Positions 6,589 to 13,913 of a stretch of DNA of 15,819 nt are shown here, one piece after another. The DNA lies in contig JAGVGS010000056.1 of the NCBI GenBank assembly GCA_020057015.1, forward strand, positions 1-15,819, given 5' to 3'. The notes below the pieces were generated by a model. That model was not told the origin of the DNA. It searched no databases and saw nothing but the letters and a program-made list of their open reading frames with translations. Each line of letters starts with the position of its first letter. The first letter of the stretch is position 1. The DNA comes from Candidatus Omnitrophota bacterium. Lineage in GTDB: Bacteria; Omnitrophota; Gorgyraeia; Aquiviventales; Aquiviventaceae. The position numbers and the translations under genes were made by a program.

Positions 6589-9500
6589 ATGACGAGCACG
6601 CAGGGGGTGTCCAGATCCAATACGGGCGGCGCCCGGATCGCCCTGATCGTTGGCGCTATGCTGGCAGGGTGCGGGCTTCTGCAGGTGAGGCTCGCATCGG
6701 CGGAGGCACAGCTTTTGGATGACGGTGCACAGCAGCACGCCTCGGGCGAATGGGTATTGCCCCAAAACGGCTATTGTCCTGAGGATCTTGCGCGAACGAC
6801 ACTTCCCGATTGTCTCGCACTGCGCCTTCCCGCGTATACCGCTTCGCTGGCCTGCACACTTGGCGGAACCCGCTCGTGGAGTTATGGCGTCTGCAACGAT
6901 ACGGTGCACAATACGGATCAGGCGACCTGCGAAGCGATGCCTGGTCGACGCTGGAGCAACGGGGTCTGCGCCGTGACGATGCAGGGGGCTGATCGTCTTC
7001 AAGTCAGCTGTACGCAGGAGTTCAGCGGCACGTGGGTGACCTCGGGTACTTGTATCGGCCAATGGGTCATGCCCGGGGCCACGACGTATTCGCCGCCGCT
7101 GATGACGGGTACCGCGTTGAGCTACCCGAACAATCCCGGGCCAGGCGATCAATGCTTGCGCTGCCATACCAGCACGACGGAATGGAACACGATCCGAAGC
7201 ATGGACGTGGAATCATTCTTGGCGACAGGCCACAAAACGCCGCTTACCGGAATGGGGAGCTTTAGTTGCTCGCGCTGCCACGGGTCTGCGGTGGAAAATG
7301 CCGGTGATGGCACATGCTCGCTGGCGAATCTTTTCACGCAGGAGGCGTGCACCGCAGCCGGTGGTGCTTGGAGGCCCGGGCTGCCGTATCCTGTGCCGCT
7401 GGCGCGATCAAGCCATCATGGGGATCTCACCTATGCTGAGGCCTGGGGTGGCGGGTACTGTTCCGATACGCGGCTGCGATTTCCGAATGCGGCTGCCAGC
7501 AATCCGACGTCGTATCTGGCGAAGCTGCAGTGTGAGTATGTAGGCGGCCGCTGGTATGCGCAATGCAGCGACCCGGCATGGCCCACTCAGGCGCAATGCC
7601 AAGCGGCAGCCGGCTGCAGCAACCCGATGTACACCACGGCGTCGAGCTGTACGTCCCATGGCCAATGCAGCGTGCCGTTCTTTACCACCGAGGCCACCTG
7701 TACGGCCGGCGCTGGCAGCTGGACGGCGATCAATACTTGGTCGGCAAAGACCCCGGGCTCCTGGACGGTGGCTTTCTCGTGCAGCCTGGGCACGTGCAGT
7801 GATGCATCTGCCACGACCCCGGACGCCTGCGCAGCCCTCGGGGCGACCTGGACCAATCGCTGGAACGATCCCTATAGTTGCCGGGATGCCGGCGGGACCT
7901 GGACTGGGTCTAAGCACCGCAGAGGCCAGCTCATTACCGCCCTGTGTATGGAGTGCCACCGCCAGGACTTCAATGGCGTCCCGCTCGATACGACCAATCC
8001 CGCTACCGCCATCAAGGTCGGCCCGACGAATGGCACCGTCGATTTTCTCGGCATGGCGCAGGGCAATCAATTCTTAAACAGCCCGCACGCGCAATTCACC
8101 GGACCGTTTGCGGAGATTGGCAGTGCGACGCGAGAGACTGGATATGGCAGCGACTTTCTACTTCAAGGCCTGACGGCGAAGACCGGTAATGGATGCACGG
8201 GCTGCCATGAGGTGCATCGCAGCACCCGGCCTGAGGCCAATCCAAACGGCGGGGCCATTCGGCGCGAGTGCGCCGAATGCCATGCGTCGATCAACCTGGC
8301 GACCATCGGCCATTTGGCCGGTGCGGGTACACCGTTGGAACACAAGAACACCGATCCCAACGAGTCCTGCCGCATCTGTCACATGCCTAATGGCGAGCAC
8401 CTGTTTCGGATTAACTCCGATGTCAGCTATACGAGCTTGCCCGCGGCGGCGATGACCACCACCGCGAACGCGAATACAGCGCCTGACAAGACCTATCCGC
8501 AGGCGGTTTGGGTGGACCTGGACAATGCCTGCGGCCAATGCCATGGCGGCGGTCTGGGCCAGGCCTCCAGCGTGGGCACCATCGGCGCCGTCAGCAACGT
8601 CCTCACGGTGGCGGATGGCACGGGCTTCCTGAGCGGACAACGCATTCGCGTGACGGGTGCCGGTTCGCTTAAGGCGGATGGAGTCACCCGCGGTGATTTC
8701 ATGACGTACATTGCCTCCGCATCCGGCCGCACGCTGGTTCTGGCGGGCAATGGCCCTGCCGGGGTCGTCAATACCACGGTCGTGCAAAATCCCACGCGAA
8801 ATGGGGCCATGTACCGCAGCCGTGATCGGCTGAACCTCGTTGCCAAGGACATGCACCAATTGGCCGCTGTGAGCTATCCGGTGACCTTCAGCTATAAGAT
8901 CGGCAGCCCCAATACGCTTGGCGTGACCGTTGACGCTGTCGTTGAATGTGGGGGGGTCTGTCCCGCCTTGACGTATGAGTGGGATTGGGGCGATGGCACC
9001 GCGCATGGATCGCTGGATCCGGATGCGCACACGTATAACAGTGGTGGCACAAAAAGTGTCACGTTGGTCGTAAGGCTGGCTTCCTCCAATGGCAAAGTCG
9101 GGACGGTTACACGCAGCTTGACGCTGCCGAATCCTGATCTGCCTCCTGTGGTTGCCGGCACCTATACGTGGCATGCGAATACCTGGACCATGAGCGTGGT
9201 GGATGCCACGACCGATGATGGCAGCGATGCTGATATATTGCCAGGCGATGGCGACTCAACCGTAAACGTTAATGTAAATTGGGGCGACGGCAGCACGCGC
9301 TCCTTCGGTGCGGTCGGGACGACCTTCACGCACCTGTATGCGCTGCCCGGCACCTACAGCATCACCCACAGCGCCATCGATGCGAAGTTGCAGGCCAGCA
9401 GCCAGACCAGCCCGACGCTGGCTACGCCCGCGTATTTTGTGATCAGTGGCACGGTGTATCGAAGCAACGGTAGTACTCCGGTACCCAGCGCGCTGGTAAC

Positions 9501-9693
9501 AGTGAGGAAGGCTGGCACGGCAGCGAAATCGGTCTACACGGCGGCCAACGGCACGTTTTCAGCCGGCTCGCTTAAGCCGGGCACCTATACGTTGACGATT
9601 ACCAAGACCGGCTATACTTTTGCGAATCCTGCGGCGACCATTACGGTAGGGCCCAGTGGCACCAATACCATCATCAAGTCGATTACGCCGTAG
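6589..9693 (+). CDS. Large mosaic heptaheme cytochrome with Cys-rich repeats, PKD and carboxypeptidase-regulatory-like domains
   Basis: This 1034-aa exported protein has a signal segment that is either a lipoprotein type (LAGC, Cys28) or cleaved after LASA. Residues about 85-440 hold ten short C-x-A/T-(x)-GG-x-W-like repeats (cysteines near 89, 114, 141, 254, 315, 337, 354, 371, 414, 431). Seven hemes are CLRCH 189, CSRCH 227, CMECH 453, CTGCH 536, CAECH 561, CRICH 594 and CGQCH 648. A beta-rich segment (about 655-735) follows. Two PKD-like domains come next, marked by WDWGDGT (798) and NWGDGS (898), and then a carboxypeptidase-regulatory-like domain (950-1034, ISGTVYRSNGST...GTYTLTITKTGY). 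PKD and such beta-sandwich domains are typical of surface proteins, so I infer the extracellular terminal cytochrome of the system. It is followed one base later by ResB. Confidence 0.87.
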   Translation: MTSTQGVSRSNTGGARIALIVGAMLAGCGLLQVRLASAEAQLLDDGAQQHASGEWVLPQNGYCPEDLARTTLPDCLALRLPAYTASLACTLGGTRSWSYGVCNDTVHNTDQATCEAMPGRRWSNGVCAVTMQGADRLQVSCTQEFSGTWVTSGTCIGQWVMPGATTYSPPLMTGTALSYPNNPGPGDQCLRCHTSTTEWNTIRSMDVESFLATGHKTPLTGMGSFSCSRCHGSAVENAGDGTCSLANLFTQEACTAAGGAWRPGLPYPVPLARSSHHGDLTYAEAWGGGYCSDTRLRFPNAAASNPTSYLAKLQCEYVGGRWYAQCSDPAWPTQAQCQAAAGCSNPMYTTASSCTSHGQCSVPFFTTEATCTAGAGSWTAINTWSAKTPGSWTVAFSCSLGTCSDASATTPDACAALGATWTNRWNDPYSCRDAGGTWTGSKHRRGQLITALCMECHRQDFNGVPLDTTNPATAIKVGPTNGTVDFLGMAQGNQFLNSPHAQFTGPFAEIGSATRETGYGSDFLLQGLTAKTGNGCTGCHEVHRSTRPEANPNGGAIRRECAECHASINLATIGHLAGAGTPLEHKNTDPNESCRICHMPNGEHLFRINSDVSYTSLPAAAMTTTANANTAPDKTYPQAVWVDLDNACGQCHGGGLGQASSVGTIGAVSNVLTVADGTGFLSGQRIRVTGAGSLKADGVTRGDFMTYIASASGRTLVLAGNGPAGVVNTTVVQNPTRNGAMYRSRDRLNLVAKDMHQLAAVSYPVTFSYKIGSPNTLGVTVDAVVECGGVCPALTYEWDWGDGTAHGSLDPDAHTYNSGGTKSVTLVVRLASSNGKVGTVTRSLTLPNPDLPPVVAGTYTWHANTWTMSVVDATTDDGSDADILPGDGDSTVNVNVNWGDGSTRSFGAVGTTFTHLYALPGTYSITHSAIDAKLQASSQTSPTLATPAYFVISGTVYRSNGSTPVPSALVTVRKAGTAAKSVYTAANGTFSAGSLKPGTYTLTITKTGYTFANPAATITVGPSGTNTIIKSITP

Positions 9694-9694
9694 A

Positions 9695-11107
9695 ATGAAG
9701 CGCCTGCTGCGTTACCTTGGCTCGCTGCAGCTTGCCGTTATCCTGCTGGTGATTATCGGCATAGTTCTGGCGTGGGGTACGCTATACGAAGTGCGTTTCG
9801 GTACCGCGTCGGTGCACCGGTACATCTACCGCTCCTGGTGGCTGCAGGGCCTGCTCGGGTTTCTGGCGGTCAATCTCGGGGGAGCCGCGGTGAAGCGCTA
9901 CCCCTGGCAGTCCCGGCATGCGCCGTTTCTTCTGGCACACTTAGGGATCATCCTCATCTTGCTCGGGGCCATTATCGGCGGCGTGTGGGGCCTCGACGGC
10001 CAGATGGCTATTGCAGAAGGCGAGGCGCAGCGGGTGTTGCAGCTGTCGCAGAATGTGATTGCCATCCAGCAACCTGCCAGCGGTTTCACGCGCGTTTTTC
10101 CGGTTTCCTTTGAAACGCAAGCCTGGAACCATGCGCCGAATGCGCGCTATGACGTTGCGCTCGGTAGCCGTCGGCTGCGCTTGACGGTGGAGCAGTATTT
10201 CCCGAATGCGGATGTGCAGGAAGCGATCAGCAACGACGGCCTGGTTGACAATCCCGCCGTGCAAGTAGAGCTGACCGACGGTGATCAGCGCCATATCGCG
10301 TGGCTTTTTGCGCGAGACGCCCAGCGGCAGGGGCTGCGCTGGGGGCCCGCGCACATGGTCTTGATGGAGCCGCCGACGGAGGAGCAGCTGGCGCAGATCT
10401 TGGGCTTCGATGCCCGTGCGGCGGACCAGCCCGGCACAGTGACGCTGCCGGCGCATGCGGTCATTCTGATCCAGCATCCTGCCGAAGCGCTCTCCGCCTT
10501 GCTGACGGATGAGGCTGGCCGCGCGGTGCTGGAAGCGATCGAGCTGGGCCGGGTGCAGCGGCATCCAGGGCTGGGCTATACGTTTGAGGTCAAGGCTGCC
10601 TATGCGCGCGGCAGGATTGACCAGCGCGTGGCCAACCGGAACGACGCAGTGCGCGCTGAAGCGGTGCAGCTGACGCTCAGCGATGGTTCGAATGCTGTTT
10701 CAGGATGGCTGCGGCGTGGCGAGTCGACAACCCTGCAGTTCGCCGGCGAGGCGCTCTTGGTTGGCTATCAGCAGGCCGAGGCCCCGCTGCCGGTGAGCAT
10801 CAAGCTGCTTGATTTCCGAAGGACCAACTATCCCGGCACGCAGATGCCCTCCGGATTCGAAAGCGATGTGCAGCTATCCGATGCGGCGCGGGGGGTGATC
10901 ATGATGAAAAAAATCAGCATGAACAACCCCTTGACCTACCGGGGCCTGCGCTTTTTTCAGTCGAGTGTCATCGAGGGGCCGGTAGAGACGACCATGCTGT
11001 CGGTGCGCCGCGACCCGGGCACACCGGTGGTGTATGCGGGGTTTCTTGCCATCACGTTGGGGCTGGGCACTATTTTTCTGCCGAAGCCTTTCAGGGGGTT
11101 GCGCTGA
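9695..11107 (+). CDS. resB: Cytochrome c biogenesis protein ResB (System II)
   Basis: This 470-aa membrane protein has three N-terminal transmembrane helices (AVILLVIIGIVLAWGTLYE; WWLQGLLGFLAVNLGG; FLLAHLGIILILLGAIIGG) and a large extracytoplasmic domain. That domain ends in the family's MNNPLTYRGLRFFQSS motif and an RRDPG segment, and a last helix (VYAGFLAITLGLGTIFL) closes the protein. This is the ResB/Ccs1 layout and normal length. With CcsA/ResC it delivers heme to apocytochromes outside the cytoplasmic membrane; histidines in the helices (AHLG in TM3) are candidate heme ligands. No CcsA/ResC is encoded here, so the partner must lie elsewhere. Its place in the cytochrome operon suggests a dedicated copy for the heavy heme load. 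The start ATG 9695 is one base after the upstream stop, with no clear Shine-Dalgarno sequence, suggesting reinitiation. Confidence 0.9.
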   Translation: MKRLLRYLGSLQLAVILLVIIGIVLAWGTLYEVRFGTASVHRYIYRSWWLQGLLGFLAVNLGGAAVKRYPWQSRHAPFLLAHLGIILILLGAIIGGVWGLDGQMAIAEGEAQRVLQLSQNVIAIQQPASGFTRVFPVSFETQAWNHAPNARYDVALGSRRLRLTVEQYFPNADVQEAISNDGLVDNPAVQVELTDGDQRHIAWLFARDAQRQGLRWGPAHMVLMEPPTEEQLAQILGFDARAADQPGTVTLPAHAVILIQHPAEALSALLTDEAGRAVLEAIELGRVQRHPGLGYTFEVKAAYARGRIDQRVANRNDAVRAEAVQLTLSDGSNAVSGWLRRGESTTLQFAGEALLVGYQQAEAPLPVSIKLLDFRRTNYPGTQMPSGFESDVQLSDAARGVIMMKKISMNNPLTYRGLRFFQSSVIEGPVETTMLSVRRDPGTPVVYAGFLAITLGLGTIFLPKPFRGLR

Positions 11108-11682
11108 TGCCACCATCGCATGCGCCTGCGGCGTGCATTGGTTGGCAATACCGGTGGGCGCTCATGGCCCGTTTTGCGGTATTGCTCTGCTGCGGTTTTG
11201 CGGTGTTTGGGCTGGGGTTGCTGGCGGCGCTCCACCAGCGTTTGGGTCTGAGTTACGCTAAGGACTTGGCGATCCTCAGCGCGTTGCAAGCCCAGCTGCC
11301 GATGATCTTCATCGCCGGCGGCATGACCTGCATGGCGATCCTCAGCGCCACAGGGTTTGTGCTGGCGCTCTATTGGACGCACGCGGTGTCCGGGCCGCTG
11401 GTGCGCGTGCAGCGATGCCTGCAGCAATTGGCAGGACGGCAGGAGGCAGGAGCGATGCGTTTTCGCAGCACCGATCAGTTGCATCCTCTCGCCGCATCGC
11501 TGGATCAGCTCATCGCCGCCCGGCGCAGCCAACGCGCCGCGTGGGAAGCCGGCCTCATGAAAGCTGATCAGGCGATGAAGGACTGCGAGGCGTTCAGCGC
11601 TCAGCATCCCGAAGATGCTGCCGGCATACGGCAGCGTTATGGGTTGCTGCAGCAGGTGTATCAAGCCATGCAGCAGGGCTGA
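11107..11682 (+). CDS. Two-TM HAMP-like membrane protein without output domain (copy 1)
   Basis: This 191-aa protein has two predicted transmembrane helices (about residues 19-42 and 67-91) with only a short loop between them. A HAMP-like segment follows (WTHAVSGPLVRVQRCLQQLAG...MRFRSTDQLHPLAASLDQLI, split here by a short gap) and a charged helical tail. The GPL/RVQ and FRSTD...L elements resemble HAMP linkers of sensor proteins, but no kinase, methyl-accepting, GGDEF or other output domain follows. The ATG overlaps the resB stop (TGATG). It is analogous in layout to the gene at 12533, and the two flank a membrane-anchored heptaheme cytochrome. The role is unknown; possible roles are a membrane partner or assembly factor of that cytochrome, or a signal-relay subunit. 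The HAMP assignment is by pattern only. Confidence 0.72.
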   Translation: MPPSHAPAACIGWQYRWALMARFAVLLCCGFAVFGLGLLAALHQRLGLSYAKDLAILSALQAQLPMIFIAGGMTCMAILSATGFVLALYWTHAVSGPLVRVQRCLQQLAGRQEAGAMRFRSTDQLHPLAASLDQLIAARRSQRAAWEAGLMKADQAMKDCEAFSAQHPEDAAGIRQRYGLLQQVYQAMQQG

Positions 11683-11709
11683 AACAGAGCACTTTAGGAT
11701 GAAACCGCC

Positions 11710-12528
11710 ATGCGCTTAAGTGGCCCACAGTGGATCGTGTTGCTGGCAGGTTTGCTTGGGCTGATTCTGGCAGGCGTTGTTATTGGCGGCAGCGGCAAGC
11801 GCCATCAATTCGAGGGCCAGTGCCAGCAGTGCCATGTCGGCATGCCGCCGCTTAACGCGCGATTCGAGGATGTGGTGCTGAAGGACCAGGTGGATCGGCT
11901 ATGCGCGCGCTGCCACGCCGTCAATGCGAACGCCTCGCATCCGGTGGGTGTGACGCCGAGCATGGCGATTCCGCTGGCGCGGTATTTGGACGCCGAGGGC
12001 CGGGTCACCTGCCTCACGTGCCACGATGTGCACAAGGAACAGCGAGGCGGGTCGGACGCACAGCCGTCCAAGGGATTGCTCAGAGGCCATGTGCGCGGCA
12101 GGGCGTTTTGCGAAACCTGCCACCGGCCCGAGCTGCTCGGCTCGCAGTGGCAGCATGGCACCAGCGTGCCGTACGCGCATACCCAGGGTCAGTTGACGCC
12201 ACACGACGACGGGGCTCCCCTGGATGAATATTCTGCGCAGTGCCTGAGCTGCCACGAGGGGTCTGTGTCGCAGCGCGGTGTTGTGGACCTACGCGAAGGC
12301 ACCTTTCAGCACGGGGAGATCGGCATGACGCACCCGGTGGGCGTGGCGTATCCGCGCGGAAGCGACGCTGCCGGGTACACGTCTATCCATGCACTGCCGC
12401 AGGGCGTGCTATTGTTTAACGGCAAGGTCGGCTGCCTCTCCTGCCACAATTTATACAGCGCGCGGCCGGGGTTGCTCGCCATGGACATGACGGGAAGCGC
12501 CTTATGCGTGGCCTGCCACAGGAAGTGA
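11710..12528 (+). CDS. Membrane-anchored heptaheme cytochrome c
   Basis: This 272-aa protein begins with one hydrophobic helix (IVLLAGLLGLILAGVVIGG) and no evident cleavage motif, so it probably stays anchored in the inner membrane with its hemes in the periplasm. Seven CXXCH sites lie at residues 38 (CQQCH), 65 (CARCH), 101 (CLTCH), 134 (CETCH), 178 (CLSCH), 242 (CLSCH) and 266 (CVACH). SHPVGV and THPVGV motifs precede the third and sixth sites, a hallmark of doubled-CXXCH proteins, dividing it into related halves. By position and topology it could receive electrons from quinol or an inner-membrane enzyme and pass them to the triheme carriers; this is inference. It lacks the NapC/NrfH four-heme pattern. 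A TAGGA element lies about ten bases before the ATG at 11710. Confidence 0.88.
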   Translation: MRLSGPQWIVLLAGLLGLILAGVVIGGSGKRHQFEGQCQQCHVGMPPLNARFEDVVLKDQVDRLCARCHAVNANASHPVGVTPSMAIPLARYLDAEGRVTCLTCHDVHKEQRGGSDAQPSKGLLRGHVRGRAFCETCHRPELLGSQWQHGTSVPYAHTQGQLTPHDDGAPLDEYSAQCLSCHEGSVSQRGVVDLREGTFQHGEIGMTHPVGVAYPRGSDAAGYTSIHALPQGVLLFNGKVGCLSCHNLYSARPGLLAMDMTGSALCVACHRK

Positions 12529-12532
12529 GCCC

Positions 12533-13075
12533 ATGAGACGACGTAAGCCTTTCTTGCTGGCCGGCAATTTTCAGTTGGGCTGGCTTGTGACGCTGACCCT
12601 AGTGGCGGGTGTAGGCGTGTTGGCTGCGGCGCGGCTGAACTATTACGCCGTTGCGGCCATCTTCGAAGAAGCGGTGTTTTCAGCGCACCTGTCAACCGCC
12701 TCAAGCGGCGATTTGGTATGGCGCGCGATCTGTGAAATCACGCTCTTGAGTCTGGGAGCCAGCGCGCTGATCGGCTGCACCGTGATCATCGCAGTGCAGT
12801 GGTACCTGGAGCGGTTCTTTCACGCCTTTGCCTTGGGGCTCGAGAAATTGGCGCAAGGCGACCGGGCGTATCGCTTTCGTGTGGGGTTCATCGGGGCGGT
12901 CAACCCGCTGATCAGGGGGTTCAACAAGACCGCCGAGGCGATGGATCAGCAACACCGTGCGAAGCACGCCCTGCTGGAAGCCGGCATGGCGGCTACCGAC
13001 GGCAACCAGCCAAAGCCGCTTGAGCAATTGCGCGCGCTTCATAGCCAGATGCGTTTGTTAGCTGAAGCTGATTAA
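12533..13075 (+). CDS. Two-TM HAMP-like membrane protein without output domain (copy 2)
   Basis: This 180-aa protein has two predicted transmembrane helices (about residues 15-36 and 67-90). A HAMP-like stretch follows (FFHAFALGLEKLAQGDR, YRFRVGF, then NPLIRGFNKTAEAMD) and a short helical tail ends in LAEAD. Like the protein at 11107 it has no recognisable signalling output domain, although the two share layout more than obvious residue identity. It starts four bases after the heptaheme gene stop, with AGGAAG (12520-12525) seven bases upstream of the ATG. Its loop between the helices (about 30 residues, containing NYYAVAAIFEEAVFS) may be exposed to the periplasm. Function unknown; the genomic pairing around a membrane cytochrome argues for a joint complex. 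Confidence 0.7.
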   Translation: MRRRKPFLLAGNFQLGWLVTLTLVAGVGVLAAARLNYYAVAAIFEEAVFSAHLSTASSGDLVWRAICEITLLSLGASALIGCTVIIAVQWYLERFFHAFALGLEKLAQGDRAYRFRVGFIGAVNPLIRGFNKTAEAMDQQHRAKHALLEAGMAATDGNQPKPLEQLRALHSQMRLLAEAD

Positions 13076-13082
13076 GGGATTC

Positions 13083-13397
13083 ATGATAGGCGCCTTTGCG
13101 TTAGCGCTGGGAGCTGTAGCCGCGCTAGTGCTTGCCCCAAGCAAAGTCGAGGCCATTACCGGCGTGCACTTCTTCGGCAATGCGCAGGGGACCGTCGAGG
13201 TCTGTGTCATGTGTCACGTGCCCCACCGTGCGCCCAAGAGCCCGCTGTTGTGGAACCATGTGCTATCGGCGAACAACTACAGCTGGAGCGATTGGACGCA
13301 GACCACCGGCGGCAGGGACTATCCTGGGGGACGTCAGAATAACCTGCGCGATACCCTCACCGGCAGCCAGTTGTGCCTGGATTGCCATACGAAGTAG
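13083..13397 (+). CDS. Small secreted diheme cytochrome c
   Basis: This 104-aa protein has a signal peptide (ALALGAVAALVLA, cleavage near KVEA) and two hemes: CVMCH (41) and CLDCH (98). The CVMCHVPH...LLWNHVL...Y...LCLDCH pattern is the same module as the N-terminus of the dodecaheme protein at 4842 (CIFCHTPH...LWNQAL...Y...LCLSCH). The C-terminus CLDCHTK also matches the truncated cytochrome at the left edge. It looks like a single-module member of that family, acting as a small periplasmic electron shuttle. AAGGGA lies just upstream of the ATG at 13083, seven bases after the previous stop. It closes the operon; no convincing terminator follows. Confidence 0.85.
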   Translation: MIGAFALALGAVAALVLAPSKVEAITGVHFFGNAQGTVEVCVMCHVPHRAPKSPLLWNHVLSANNYSWSDWTQTTGGRDYPGGRQNNLRDTLTGSQLCLDCHTK

Positions 13398-13426
13398 CCA
13401 TCACCCATCCTGTTTTCGGTTCCCAC

Positions 13427-13455
13427 TTGACCCTCGTGGCCTCCGGGCGTACGGT
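13427..13455 (+). promoter_or_regulatory. Possible sigma70-type promoter
   Basis: TTGACC (13427-13432) and TACGGT (13450-13455) are separated by 17 bases, in the 123-base gap between the diheme cytochrome and the next small gene. The -35 is good but the -10 is weak. A start of transcription here would suit the change of gene content. Confidence 0.35.
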
Positions 13456-13520
13456 AGTCCACATCTAGCTTATGGTAGCGACGGCAGACTGTAGAAAAGA
13501 AGTGGAGGAGGTTCGTGGGC

Positions 13521-13724
13521 ATGCTGAGGCCACAAACATTTATGAAGATCTCCGGCGCGGTGTTTTCGCTCGTGGCGGTGCTTCACGCGCTGAGGCTGCT
13601 GCTGGGGTGGGAGGCGGTGATCGGCGGCTGGATCGTGCCGTTCTGGCTCAGCGGGCTCGCCCTCGCCGCTGCCGGCTACTTAGCCTTCACCGCGTTCAAC
13701 GCGGGAAAAAGGAGTGGATCATGA
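13521..13724 (+). CDS. Small two-helix membrane protein
   Basis: This 67-aa protein is almost entirely hydrophobic, with two predicted helices: about residues 8-28 (MKISGAVFSLVAVLHALRLL) and 37-57 (VPFWLSGLALAAAGYLAF). They are joined by a GWEAVIGGW turn. It resembles small conserved membrane proteins of unknown function seen in many bacteria. A strong GGAGGAGG (13504-13511) precedes the start. I chose the ATG at 13521 (spacing 9) over the GTG at 13515 (spacing 3 from the end of the same motif), which would add only two residues. The stop overlaps the next start (ATGA, 13721-13724). No function can be assigned. Confidence 0.75.
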   Translation: MLRPQTFMKISGAVFSLVAVLHALRLLLGWEAVIGGWIVPFWLSGLALAAAGYLAFTAFNAGKRSGS

Positions 13725-13906
13725 AGAACGTGGAGATCAAGGTCGAGCACGGCAAGATGACGATCACGGTGGATCTCACGCAGGAGATCGGCCCCTCGGC
13801 TTCCGGCAAGAATGTCATCATCGCCACGACCGGGGGCAATGTCGACGTCCCGGGGATTGATGACACCAAAATCGGCCTCAATGTGTACAGGAAAAAGGGG
13901 AAGTAA
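13721..13906 (+). CDS. Small conserved-type hypothetical protein (61 aa)
   Basis: This 61-aa soluble protein shows alternating patterns suggesting a small beta-rich fold. It contains the segment GPSASGKNVIIATTGGNVDVPG, quoted here in two halves: GPSASGKNVI and IATTGGNVDVPG. The SxSGK...VxIAxTxGN pattern recurs in small uncharacterised bacterial proteins I recognise only as hypothetical. AAGGAG (13709-13714) lies six bases before the ATG at 13721, and the start overlaps the upstream stop, so the pair is translationally coupled. A longer reading of this frame starting at 13472 is rejected because it crosses the membrane-protein gene. Confidence 0.72.
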   Translation: MKNVEIKVEHGKMTITVDLTQEIGPSASGKNVIIATTGGNVDVPGIDDTKIGLNVYRKKGK

Positions 13907-13913
13907 AACTCCT

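Noticed and set aside
5625..6620. 331-codon open frame on the - strand across the dodecaheme gene
   Set aside because: It lies wholly opposite a well-supported cytochrome gene, shows no recognisable motif, and such frames are expected in GC-rich codon-biased DNA.
8158..9174. 338-codon open frame on the - strand across the large cytochrome
   Set aside because: Shadow of the + strand gene; the product is Arg/His/Ala-rich with no domain or plausible start signal.
13515..13520. GTG start for the 67-aa membrane protein
   Set aside because: It sits three bases from the end of the AGGAGG motif; the ATG at 13521 has more usual spacing. The difference is two residues.
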